Assembly: GCA_937958695.1 (NCBI GenBank)
Contig: CALGNK010000018.1
Span: 1 to 40,429, forward strand
Source of the DNA: an uncultured bacterium
Lineage (GTDB): Bacteria; DUMJ01
Direction: 5' to 3'
Length of the DNA: 40,429 bases
Under the pieces are notes generated by a model that searched no databases, was not told the origin of the DNA, and worked only from the letters and a program-made list of their open reading frames with translations. This document shows positions 8,694-16,090 of the stretch, one piece after another. The number at the start of each line of letters is the position of its first letter. Position 1 is the stretch's first letter. Both the position numbers and the translations under genes were made by a program.

Positions 8694-9377
8694 CTAGTAT
8701 AACCTCCCTAAGAAAGAGGATGAAAGAAAGGCTTCAGCATACTTTGTACCTCTAAGATACCCTCTTACTTGAGCAAGAGCTTCTATATATCTCATTATAT
8801 TTGGCAAAACATCCATCTGAGAGCTCTGTGTCTCCATAGCTTTAAGTTTAAACTCCAAGGTATCAGAGATATCTATAAGAAGAGATGGGAATGCAAATAG
8901 TTCATTTATTTCATAAAAGTAAAGCTCTTTGGCTCTCCATGGAGTACCCATATCTGCTAGGACATTTTCTTGGGCTTTCCACCAAGCTTCTTCTGTAACC
9001 TCAGAAACAGCTCTATGATCTCTATGTTTATCCTTATTCCAGTGTGTAAATATTACATCTGGCTTATATTTTCTTATAATTCTTACACACTCTTGATAAG
9101 TCTCTTTATCGTTTGCAACTCCTTGGGTAGGCCTACCTAAAACAACTCTCTCTTTAATCCCTAAGATCTTATCACAGGCTTGCGCTTCTTTAAGCCTAAT
9201 GTTGGCTATACTATCCTTCTCTTCAGGGCGAGCATATCCTGTTTCACCTGCAGTAAAAGTGACAACATAAACATCTTTTCCCATTCTACTTAGTTTAGCT
9301 ATTGTTCCTCCTACACCAATTATCTCATCATCTGGATGTGCTCCAAATACTAAAATACTTTTCCACTCGTTAAGCAT
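8694..9377 (-). CDS. LmbE/PIG-L family zinc-dependent deacetylase
   Basis: The 227-residue protein has the family's metal-site motifs: GAHPDDE at residues 12-18 and, after FTHWN near 110-114, KHRDH at 117-121. Members remove acetyl groups from N-acetylglucosamine-type substrates (for example the MshB/BshB deacetylases of mycothiol and bacillithiol synthesis, or chitooligosaccharide deacetylases). The substrate cannot be read from the sequence; no thiol-biosynthesis partner is nearby. The ATG directly follows the recR stop (TAGATG) with GGAG nine bases upstream. Its place between recR and pilin genes is unusual, and a role in glycan modification of the envelope is only a guess. Confidence 0.85.
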   Translation of the reverse strand: MLNEWKSILVFGAHPDDEIIGVGGTIAKLSRMGKDVYVVTFTAGETGYARPEEKDSIANIRLKEAQACDKILGIKERVVLGRPTQGVANDKETYQECVRIIRKYKPDVIFTHWNKDKHRDHRAVSEVTEEAWWKAQENVLADMGTPWRAKELYFYEINELFAFPSLLIDISDTLEFKLKAMETQSSQMDVLPNIMRYIEALAQVRGYLRGTKYAEAFLSSSFLGRLY

Positions 9378-9968
9378 CTACTTCATCTCCTTTCGCCAAA
9401 GAATTGCCTCTTTTAGGGTAAACTCATCAGCATATTCTATTTCTGAACCAGTAGGTAAACCCTGAGCAAGCCTAGTTACTTTTATTTCCAAAGGCTTAAG
9501 TAGTTTACTCAAATAAATAGCAGTAGTTTCCCCTTCCACATTCAAATCTGTTGCTATTATTACCTCTTTAACACCCTTCTTTACTCTTTCTAATAAAGCA
9601 TCAATTGTCAAATCTTTTGGTCCTATACCCGAAAGAGGAGCTATAGCTCCCATCAAGACATGATATAGACCATTGTAAGAATGGGTATTTTCTATAGGGA
9701 TAATATCTTTAGGTTCTTCCACTACACATATGACAGACTGATCTCTCTGTAAATCTTTGCATATATCACATATTTCTTCTTCGGTAAGATTAAAACAGAT
9801 AGAACAGGGTCTTACCCTTTCTTTTACATCGTTAATAGTCTTAACTAACCTTTCTACTGTATCCTTTGGAGACTTGAATATATAATATGCTATTCTAACC
9901 GCTAATTTAGGCCCTATTCCCGGTAGAGCCTCTAACTCAGATACTAATCTATTAAAACTTTCAGTCAT
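9378..9968 (-). CDS. recR: Recombination mediator protein RecR
   Basis: This 196-residue protein contains the helix-hairpin-helix segment LPGIGPKLAVRIAYYI (about 15-30), a four-cysteine zinc finger (C55, C58, C67, C70) and a Toprim domain (about 78-170, with VVEEPKD and ATDLNVEGE). RecR acts with RecO and RecF to load RecA on gapped DNA. Its ATG directly follows the ybaB stop (TAGATG). The dnaX-ybaB-recR order is widely conserved in bacteria and supports all three calls. Confidence 0.96.
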   Translation of the reverse strand: MTESFNRLVSELEALPGIGPKLAVRIAYYIFKSPKDTVERLVKTINDVKERVRPCSICFNLTEEEICDICKDLQRDQSVICVVEEPKDIIPIENTHSYNGLYHVLMGAIAPLSGIGPKDLTIDALLERVKKGVKEVIIATDLNVEGETTAIYLSKLLKPLEIKVTRLAQGLPTGSEIEYADEFTLKEAILWRKEMK

Positions 9969-10283
9969 CTATAATAGACCTGGTATACCGAATTTCTTGG
10001 TAAAATCAGACATCTTCTCCTCTGCTAGATTTTTTGATTTCTCTAATGCATCTCTTACAGCAGCGAGAATAAGATCCTCCAATAATTCTATATCTTCAGG
10101 ATCAACTACTTCTTTTGATATCTTAATCTCTAAAACTTCCTGATTACCATTACACTTGACTATTACCTTTCCGCCTCCAGCGCTTCCCTCGATTATTTCG
10201 TTAGCGAGTTCTTCTTGAGTTTTCTTCATATCATCCTGTAGTTTCTGAAGCTGTTTAAATATATTACCTCTATCCATTTTCAT
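9969..10283 (-). CDS. ybaB: YbaB/EbfC family nucleoid-associated protein
   Basis: The 104-residue protein matches YbaB/EbfC in size and motifs: an N-terminal helix (FKQLQKLQDDMKKTQEELAN), the glycine-rich turn GSAGGGKVIVKCNGNQEVLEI, and the closing helix ending TKKFGIPGLL. Family members are dimeric DNA-binding proteins linked to nucleoid organisation and recombinational repair. Translation probably starts at the first of two ATGs (10283), nine bases after GGAGG; this overlaps dnaX by 14 nt. Confidence 0.94.
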   Translation of the reverse strand: MKMDRGNIFKQLQKLQDDMKKTQEELANEIIEGSAGGGKVIVKCNGNQEVLEIKISKEVVDPEDIELLEDLILAAVRDALEKSKNLAEEKMSDFTKKFGIPGLL

Positions 10284-11727
10284 CAGCTTTTTCCTCCTTC
10301 TTTGGTCCTGTCTCTATTATAGAACCGTTAAACATTTCAGCTACTTTACTAGCAGTAGCCTTTAGTTTATTATCCTTACTCTCTCCCATTACAAATTCTA
10401 TTTTGATTTCTCTTTTTAAGAGACTATGAAATATCTTCTCCAAAGTTTTCTTATTTTCTTGCCTAGAAAGGTATTCATAGTGGAAAGAAAATCCGGCCTT
10501 TATCCCTATAACTAGCGTATTATCATTGAATGAAAAGGGATAGCATTCTATAAGCATGGCATGTAACTTCACACTCTCTCTCCTTACTGACTCTAGGAAT
10601 AGAGGCCATAGATCCTTTATTCTATTAAAATCTGCAGAAAGCTCAACTATCGGAATTTCTGGTCTCTGAATCTCTTTTACAACAGCTGCCCTTTTAAAGT
10701 TACTTATAAGTTTTACTAAACCAACCTCTAACACAAGTTTAGGAAAGTTATACCAACGAAATTTAAGAGATAAATCCTCAAGTATAGATATACACTTTGA
10801 TATATCCTCTAGACTCCAATTAATCTCCTGTTTTCTATCACTCTTTAAAGCCAAATCCTTCAGCTCAGAGATAACATTATCTACAAATATCTTGGGTTCT
10901 ACCCCACTCTCCATAACCTCATCTATAATTTCTAAACCTCTATTTATATCCCCCCTATAAACTGCCAATAAAAAGTTCCTTATCTGTAACTGTGAAGGAA
11001 CACCTAAACACTCTATAACATCCTTCTCTCTAAGTTCACCTCCCCCATATAGTACAGCCTCCTCCATATACGCCAATGCATCTCTAAGAGAGCCATCAGC
11101 ATATCTAGACAATATCTCTAAAGCCTCTTCTTCATAATTTATCTTCTCTCCTATAGCAATCTCTTCTAATCTCTTCTTTATAAGTTCATCTGGGATTCTG
11201 CGGAAATCAAACCGGAGACATCTAGATAATATAGTAGGAGGAATTTTCTGCGGATCAGTAGTAGCTAATACAAATATTATACCTGGAGGTGGTTCCTCGA
11301 GAGTTTTCAGAAGTGCATTAAAAGCTTCCTGTGTAAGCATATGAGCTTCGTCTATTATAAAAACCTTATATCTTCCCCCCATAGGAACAAATCTAGTCTG
11401 CTCTCTAAGATTCCTTATCTCGTCTATACCTCTATTACTTGCAGCATCTAATTCTATAACGTCTAGAGATGTCCCTTGCTGTATAGAGATACACTGATCA
11501 CACTTATTACAGGGTTCTACTGTAGGACCTTCTCTACAATTTAATGCCTTAGCAAATATCCTAGCTACAGTAGTCTTTCCTGTTCCTCTTGGCCCAGAGA
11601 ATAGATATGCATGTGAAATCCATCCCATCTTTAACGCATTTGAGAGGGCTTTTACTATATGCTCCTGTCCTACCACTTCATCAAATCTTTGTGATCTCCA
11701 CTTCCTATATAGGGCTACATAATCCAT
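10270..11727 (-). CDS. dnaX: DNA polymerase III subunit gamma/tau
   Basis: From the ATG at 11727 the 485-residue product begins MDYVALYRKWRSQRFDEVVG. It shows Walker A GPRGTGKT at 45-52, zinc-binding cysteines at 64, 73, 76 and 79, Walker B/DEAH at about 126-129, and the sensor region ATTDPQKIPPTILSRC. It is the clamp-loader ATPase that drives beta-clamp loading and links polymerase cores. GAGGAGC precedes this ATG. A longer frame to 11790 exists, but its extra 21 codons run into the 3' end of the SRP RNA gene and lie outside the conserved protein. I saw no A-rich slippery run of the kind used to make the short gamma form. Confidence 0.96.
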   Translation of the reverse strand: MDYVALYRKWRSQRFDEVVGQEHIVKALSNALKMGWISHAYLFSGPRGTGKTTVARIFAKALNCREGPTVEPCNKCDQCISIQQGTSLDVIELDAASNRGIDEIRNLREQTRFVPMGGRYKVFIIDEAHMLTQEAFNALLKTLEEPPPGIIFVLATTDPQKIPPTILSRCLRFDFRRIPDELIKKRLEEIAIGEKINYEEEALEILSRYADGSLRDALAYMEEAVLYGGGELREKDVIECLGVPSQLQIRNFLLAVYRGDINRGLEIIDEVMESGVEPKIFVDNVISELKDLALKSDRKQEINWSLEDISKCISILEDLSLKFRWYNFPKLVLEVGLVKLISNFKRAAVVKEIQRPEIPIVELSADFNRIKDLWPLFLESVRRESVKLHAMLIECYPFSFNDNTLVIGIKAGFSFHYEYLSRQENKKTLEKIFHSLLKREIKIEFVMGESKDNKLKATASKVAEMFNGSIIETGPKKEEKADENG

Positions 11728-11754
11728 AGTTTTAAGCTCCTCTCTAAGAAAAAA

Positions 11755-12030
11755 CCGGCTGTGCACCCTCCAATCGATTACAGCTGACACAGGTTTTTAT
11801 GTAGAAACAACTCCAACTAGGTAATCCTATATCACACGGAGATGACTACTTACCGTTGCTTCCTTCCGGACCTGGCGGGGTTCGTAGGTCTCCGTTGTAT
11901 AGGGCCTAGTTTTCATCGTTGCCCTACATAAAATTGCCTGCACCAACCTAACCTCAAGGAGGGGATTCAGCCCTGCTATAGCGGGTTGCAGGTTCAGGGC
12001 ACCGCTAACTCCCCACCTAGCACAGCCGGG
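11755..12030 (-). ncRNA. ffs: Signal recognition particle RNA, long (Alu-domain) form
   Basis: The minus strand carries GTGCTAGGTGGGGAG and GCGGTGCCCTG near its 5' end, which match the Alu domain of Bacillus-type SRP RNA. The diagnostic domain IV tetraloop region AGGTCCGGAAGGAAGCA is near 11854-11870. The 5' CCGGCTGTGC and 3' GCACAGCCGG ends are complementary and close the molecule, giving about 276 nt. A run of six T follows the 3' end and may help termination, about 20 nt before the dnaX ribosome site. The RNA binds Ffh (and usually an Alu-binding protein) to target membrane proteins. Ends are accurate to a few bases. Confidence 0.95.
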
Positions 12031-12044
12031 ATTTTTCCTAATTA

Positions 12045-12136
12045 TGGCGGAGAGGGTGGGATTCGAACCCACGGGGCAGGATTTACTGCCCACTCGCTCT
12101 CCAGGCGAGCGCCTTAGTCCACTCAGCCACCTCTCC
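12045..12136 (-). tRNA. tRNA-Ser (anticodon GGA)
   Basis: The minus strand folds as a class II tRNA: acceptor GGAGAGG pairs with CCTCTCC, the anticodon stem CTCGC/GCGAG encloses CTGGAGA with anticodon GGA, and a long variable arm (GGGCAG/CTGCCC) precedes the T arm GTGGGTTCGAATCCCAC. CCA is encoded. It reads UCC/UCU serine codons. It lies 14 bases before the SRP RNA, in the same tRNA-Ser, SRP RNA, dnaX order as in Bacillus. Confidence 0.97.
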
Positions 12137-12145
12137 ACAGATATA

Positions 12146-12174
12146 AATTTATCACAAAGCACTACGATTTACAA
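12146..12174 (-). promoter_or_regulatory. Candidate sigma-70 promoter for tRNA-Ser/ffs/dnaX
   Basis: On the minus strand TTGTAA (12169-12174) and TAAATT (12146-12151) are separated by 17 bases, with the tRNA 5' end nine bases after the -10. Position and spacing are right, but both hexamers depart from consensus. Confidence 0.45.
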
Positions 12175-12192
12175 GAGCACTTAGTTTAAGTC

Positions 12193-13089
12193 CTACAGAG
12201 TAATTTTATTTTTACCTTTAGATTTACTCACGTACATTAAGCTATCTGCTCTTTCTAAGGCTCTTTCTAGATCTTCCCCTTCAGATACAACGCCACCAAT
12301 CGAAACAGATACTTTTATTATCTTGTCATTATCTTCGATAAATGAATTATTTATCAATATATGTATCCTATTAGCTAAACTACTAAGTTCTTCCCTATCT
12401 GTAATCTCAGAGATAACTAAAAATTCGTCTCCGCCATACCTAGCCACTATATCACTTATTCTAAGATTACTTTTCAAAACTCCAGCTACCATTCTCAAAA
12501 CTTTATCTCCAACTTTGTGTCCATATGTATCATTGATCAGTTTAAAGTCATCTATATCTATAAATAAAACCCCAAATATCTTTTTAAACCTTTCAGACTC
12601 CATTTTTTTATGGTTTAAGAAATATTCAAAGCCTCTCCTGTTTAATACCCCTGTTAATTCATCAACAAAAGCCAGACTCCTTAAAGATTCTAATTCCTCT
12701 TTTAGAGTCCTTGAGTCTGTCAAATCAGTAAATAACTCGATGGCTCCAACAGGAGTGTCATTTTCATTAGTTATAGGGATTACCTTAACAAACACCGGAA
12801 CCCTATGTCCATCTCTATGATGAAGGAAGACCCTTGCTTCAACCGGCTTATTATCCTTTATTGCATAAACTACAGGACATTCCCTCTTACATAGTTCGAC
12901 CCCATTCTCATTAATATGTCTCAGTATATTATCGTAGCAGTGAGACCCAGTCACCTCATTCCTTGAATACCCAGTTATATTCTCGGCAGATTTATTCCAA
13001 TATAAAATCTTCCTTTCTGGGTCTACAATATATAATCCGTCAGATATTTTCTCGGCAACAGATTGTAATAAATCATTAATTGTCATCAT
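12193..13089 (-). CDS. PAS-GGDEF diguanylate cyclase
   Basis: This 298-residue soluble protein has an N-terminal PAS domain (about 5-125, including CYDNILRHIN and the C67/C71 pair of the LCKRECP motif) and a GGDEF domain (about 135-298). The active-site loop is intact (GGDEF at 219-223), and an RxxD inhibitory site (RISD, 210-213) lies five residues before it. It should therefore make cyclic di-GMP and be product-inhibited. No membrane segment is present, so the PAS domain probably senses a cytoplasmic cue. The start ATGATG lies 15 bases after the nfo stop and has no clear ribosome site. The opposing HD-GYP enzyme is at 26508-28583. Confidence 0.9.
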   Translation of the reverse strand: MMTINDLLQSVAEKISDGLYIVDPERKILYWNKSAENITGYSRNEVTGSHCYDNILRHINENGVELCKRECPVVYAIKDNKPVEARVFLHHRDGHRVPVFVKVIPITNENDTPVGAIELFTDLTDSRTLKEELESLRSLAFVDELTGVLNRRGFEYFLNHKKMESERFKKIFGVLFIDIDDFKLINDTYGHKVGDKVLRMVAGVLKSNLRISDIVARYGGDEFLVISEITDREELSSLANRIHILINNSFIEDNDKIIKVSVSIGGVVSEGEDLERALERADSLMYVSKSKGKNKITL

Positions 13090-13104
13090 TCTAGAAACAT
13101 TATA

Positions 13105-13938
13105 TCATAAACTTTTATCAATCTCTGCTAGTTCTTTCAGCTTCTTAATGTTTTTCTCATCTGAACCTGCTGGTTCTTTAGGTGTCTCTATCACTAAAGG
13201 CCTACTCCTAAATAGTTCAAAAGATAGGAGATTTTTGAATCCTCCTTCCCCAATCTCTCCTTCTCCTATATGAGTATGTCTATCCAGATGAGAGCCTAAT
13301 GGACCTTTAGAGTCATTAGTATGAAAGAGTATAAGGTAAGAAGAATCTATAAGAGAAAACCATCTATCAAATGTCTCTTTTATACTTTTATTTGTCCTTA
13401 TATCGAACCCCGCAGAAAAGAGATGACAGGTGTCTAAACACATTCCAATCCGTGACTTGTCTTGTAAACCATCTATTATAAATTTAAAATCCTCAGGATT
13501 AGAGCCCAATTCCGTTCCTGAACCAGAAGTATTCTCTAATATAATCTTGCACTTTGTGTTGACTTTACCTATAATCTCTTCCAATGCATATAAAATCCTA
13601 TAAAGCCCCTTTTCTCTACCACTTCCCCTGTGACTACCTGGATGAACCACTATACCAATAGCCCCAATCGAATCTCCCCATAAAAGGTCTTCTACCAAGG
13701 CTTGTTTTGAACTATTATAGATCTCCTCTTCAGGGCTAGCTAGATTTAAGAGATATGGACCATGCAGAAAGAATACGCTAAATGGTATCCTTACGTTTTC
13801 AGGCCTCTTAGTAGTTCTTAAACTTCTAGGATTTCTGGAGAAGATTTGAAACGTACAAAGACCTAATCTATAAGCCTCCTCTATAGTTCTTAAAAAACCT
13901 CTAGCTATAAATAGGTGAGCACCTAAACAAAGTCCCAC
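13105..13938 (-). CDS. nfo: Endonuclease IV (AP endonuclease)
   Basis: The 277-residue TIM-barrel protein contains the full set of metal ligands expected for Nfo: His59, His99 (HPGSHRG), Glu135 (ILENTSG), Asp169 and His172 (CLDTCHLF), His206 (FHTND), Asp219 and His221 (LDRHTHIG), and Glu251 (VIETP). It cuts DNA at abasic sites during base-excision repair, using zinc. Translation starts at GTG (13938), six bases after AGGGG, which overlaps the stop of the upstream membrane protein gene, so the two are likely coupled. It is normal in length. Confidence 0.95.
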   Translation of the reverse strand: MGLCLGAHLFIARGFLRTIEEAYRLGLCTFQIFSRNPRSLRTTKRPENVRIPFSVFFLHGPYLLNLASPEEEIYNSSKQALVEDLLWGDSIGAIGIVVHPGSHRGSGREKGLYRILYALEEIIGKVNTKCKIILENTSGSGTELGSNPEDFKFIIDGLQDKSRIGMCLDTCHLFSAGFDIRTNKSIKETFDRWFSLIDSSYLILFHTNDSKGPLGSHLDRHTHIGEGEIGEGGFKNLLSFELFRSRPLVIETPKEPAGSDEKNIKKLKELAEIDKSL

Positions 13939-13946
13939 TTTAACCC

Positions 13947-14402
13947 CTAAAATAATGATAGTACACCAAGAGTACTTAGAGTCACTATGATTCCGGCAAT
14001 AAATACACCTAATAATACAGAGATTATAGCTCTAATAGGCCTTATACCCAATAAAAACGATGCTATCGAACCAGTCCATGCTCCAGTCAAAGGAAGTGGA
14101 ATAGCGACAAAGATTATTAATCCTAATACTTCGTATCTTTCAATAATTTCACTCTTAGCACGAGTACGTCTAAATATCCAGTCGAAAAATCTTTTAAAGA
14201 AGAGAGATCTTTTACTTAAAAATTTTGAGATTGGTTCTAAAAAGAGGATAATAAGTATCGGAGGAATTATATTTCCTAAGTATGAAAGTAAAAAGGCCAC
14301 CTCCACAGGCATCTTATAAACTGAGATAGCCAATGGGAGAGAAACTCTAAGCTCTCCCACTGGCGTCATTGCTAAAAAGAAAATAATTAAATAAGGACTC
14401 AT
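13947..14402 (-). CDS. Small multidrug-export family (PF06695-like) membrane protein
   Basis: This 151-residue protein is very hydrophobic, with about four membrane segments. It carries the family signatures TPVGELRVSLPLAI near the N-terminus and IPLPLTGAWTGSIASFLLG near residues 100-118. The family (COG2426) is annotated as small multidrug export protein, but biochemical support is thin and it is distantly related to DedA-type proteins, so the substrate is unknown. The gene starts one base after the stop of the oxidoreductase gene (TGATATG) and its stop overlaps the nfo ribosome site. Confidence 0.8.
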   Translation of the reverse strand: MSPYLIIFFLAMTPVGELRVSLPLAISVYKMPVEVAFLLSYLGNIIPPILIILFLEPISKFLSKRSLFFKRFFDWIFRRTRAKSEIIERYEVLGLIIFVAIPLPLTGAWTGSIASFLLGIRPIRAIISVLLGVFIAGIIVTLSTLGVLSLF

Positions 14403-14403
14403 A

Positions 14404-15426
14404 TCAATAAGGGAACTTTACCGGTTTACCTGTTCTACTAGATTCGTACATGGCCAAAACCATAGCTAAAGCAACTCTTCCTGCTCTCCCATCAATAAAA
14501 GGTGTTCTATCTAATAGTACATCATTATAGAAGTCCTTTATCTGTCTCTCGTGGCTTGAACCCCAATATCTAAGTCCACTTCCAGGATTACTAGATTGTT
14601 CTAACTGTATAGTAGTATTACCCAAATGTATAGTAGCTTTATCTCCAATAATATGCGCAATACCTTTAGTACCGAATATCTCTAAAAACACAGGGGCATC
14701 ATATGGATAGAAGCAATTTGCATATACACATCCAACTATATCAGGCTTAAACTTTATATAAGCCTCAGCTACATCATCTACACTTATATAACTATGAGCC
14801 CTCGTATCATAAGTTGCCCTTATATAGTCTATCTCGGTCCCTATAAGCCATTGCATAAGGTCTATAGTATGTATAGCCTGGTCTATAAGAACTCCTCCAC
14901 CTTCCTTATCCCAAGTTCCCTTCCAATCACTCTCCCTATAATAATTATCAGGACGATGCCAGGTAAGCATCATCCTTGCTCCTTTTATCTCTCCTAACTG
15001 TCCAGAAGTTATAGCCTTCTTTACCGCAACAGAGGCGTCATTATATCTATTTTGGAAGATTACTCCAAGTTTCACATTATATTCATCAGCAGTAGCTATC
15101 ATTTTATCTGCATCCTCTAATGTTATCGCCATTGGTTTTTCAGTAAGGACATGTTTGCCTGCTTTCATAGCTTTTATTGCTACATCTGCATGTAGATAAT
15201 GTGGAAGGCAAATTTCTACCGCATCTATATCATCTCTTTCTAAGACTTTATGATAATCAGTGTACCAGTCTTTTACGTCATATGTTTCACTGAAGAATCT
15301 AGCCTTCTCCTCTACTATATCTACTACTGCCTTCAATTCTGTTTCCTCCAACCTCTTTAACGCCTGAGCATGAACCCCCGCAACCCTTCCACAACCAATC
15401 AAAGCGACTCTTACTTTATTTTCCAT
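14404..15426 (-). CDS. Gfo/Idh/MocA family oxidoreductase
   Basis: From the ATG at 15426 the protein (340 residues) begins MENKVRVALIGCGRVAGVHA, a Rossmann GxGxxA motif for NAD(P). It then has the EKP motif (LTEKPMAITLEDAD) and the active-site segment GGGVLIDQAIHTIDLMQWLIG typical of sugar and inositol dehydrogenases. Substrates in this family range over myo-inositol, glucose, UDP-sugars and glycoside oxidation, so the reaction is undefined. An ATG at 15444 is in frame, but GGAGG lies between it and the ATG at 15426, eight bases from the latter, so the downstream start is chosen. The gene is divergent from the flavodoxin gene; the spacer of 84 bp should hold both promoters. Confidence 0.9.
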   Translation of the reverse strand: MENKVRVALIGCGRVAGVHAQALKRLEETELKAVVDIVEEKARFFSETYDVKDWYTDYHKVLERDDIDAVEICLPHYLHADVAIKAMKAGKHVLTEKPMAITLEDADKMIATADEYNVKLGVIFQNRYNDASVAVKKAITSGQLGEIKGARMMLTWHRPDNYYRESDWKGTWDKEGGGVLIDQAIHTIDLMQWLIGTEIDYIRATYDTRAHSYISVDDVAEAYIKFKPDIVGCVYANCFYPYDAPVFLEIFGTKGIAHIIGDKATIHLGNTTIQLEQSSNPGSGLRYWGSSHERQIKDFYNDVLLDRTPFIDGRAGRVALAMVLAMYESSRTGKPVKFPY

Positions 15427-15510
15427 TTCTCTGCCTCCGTACATTATAGATTTTTTAGAAGTTACAAGTTAGAATTATATCATAAATCTTTAAGAGGAGG
15501 GCTAGAGTTT

Positions 15511-15990
15511 ATGGCAAAGGTACTTATAGTTTATTATTCAAGGACAGGAAATACCAAAAAGATGGCTTTGAGTATAGGTGAAGGGATAAAAGAAGAATCT
15601 GCAGATGTGATAGTAAAAGATGTTGGAGAAACAAAAGTAGAAGAACTCCTTGATTATGACGGTATTATTATAGGCTCCCCAACATACTATGGTTTACCTG
15701 CAGGTGAGATAAAGAAACTTTTAGATGAAAGTGTAAAGTTTCATGGCAGATTAGATGGTAAGGTAGGTGGTGCCTTTGCATCATCTGGAGGTATAGCAGG
15801 AGGTAATGAAACTACTATTCTAGCAATAATAGAAGCACTATTAGTCCACGGAATGATTATTCAGGGTAACCCTGGAGGGGACCATTACGGTCCAGTCTCT
15901 ATCGGCAATCCCAATGATAAGGTTTTAAAAGCCTGTAAAGAATATGGAAAGCGTATAGCTAGACTTATAAAAAAGCTACAAACATCTTAA
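15511..15990 (+). CDS. Flavodoxin / flavodoxin-family NAD(P)H oxidoreductase
   Basis: Starting at the ATG at 15511 (AGAGGAGGG ten bases upstream), the 159-residue protein reads MAKVLIVYYSRTGNTKKMA, the FMN phosphate-binding loop of flavodoxins. The flavin-contact segments GSPTYYGLPAGE and ASSGGIAGGNETT follow. The GSPTYYG and GGNETT pattern resembles WrbA-like flavoproteins as well as short-chain flavodoxins. A longer frame upstream to 15370 overlaps the divergent gene and lacks homology. Its neighbour is a flavodiiron protein, so electron transfer to that enzyme is a plausible but unproven role. Confidence 0.88.
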   Translation: MAKVLIVYYSRTGNTKKMALSIGEGIKEESADVIVKDVGETKVEELLDYDGIIIGSPTYYGLPAGEIKKLLDESVKFHGRLDGKVGGAFASSGGIAGGNETTILAIIEALLVHGMIIQGNPGGDHYGPVSIGNPNDKVLKACKEYGKRIARLIKKLQTS

Positions 15991-16041
15991 TTAATCTTAG
16001 CTGAAGATAAGTACGTCTTTCTCTAATATCAGAAAATATTG

Positions 16042-16047
16042 TATAAT
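16042..16047 (+). promoter_or_regulatory. Candidate -10 element for the flavodiiron gene
   Basis: A perfect TATAAT lies 43 bases before the ATG of the flavodiiron gene, in the 100-bp gap after the flavodoxin gene. No good -35 is visible at 16-18 bases. Confidence 0.35.
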
Positions 16048-16090
16048 ATTAAGAAAGTAAATTAATTTAGTAATATTTAGGAGGGAAGCT

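Noticed and set aside
10270-11000. Programmed frameshift for a short gamma form of DnaX
   Set aside because: No run of A or slippery heptamer was seen in the region where it would be needed.
11728-11790. 21-codon N-terminal extension of DnaX
   Set aside because: It runs into the 3' end of the SRP RNA, lies outside the conserved protein, and the ATG at 11727 has a proper ribosome site.
11827-12162. 111-codon minus-strand open frame
   Set aside because: It is the translation of tRNA-Ser and SRP RNA (WLSGLRRSPGERVGSKSCPVGSNPTLS-type artefact). Both RNAs are clear, so no protein is called.
12323-12820. 165-codon plus-strand frame opposite the GGDEF gene
   Set aside because: It is a shadow of a clearly real gene, low in complexity and without a ribosome site.
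13090-13135. TATAAT just before the GGDEF gene as a leaderless promoter
   Set aside because: The only TTGATA is 11 bases away and the gap to nfo is 15 bases. Co-transcription with nfo is simpler.
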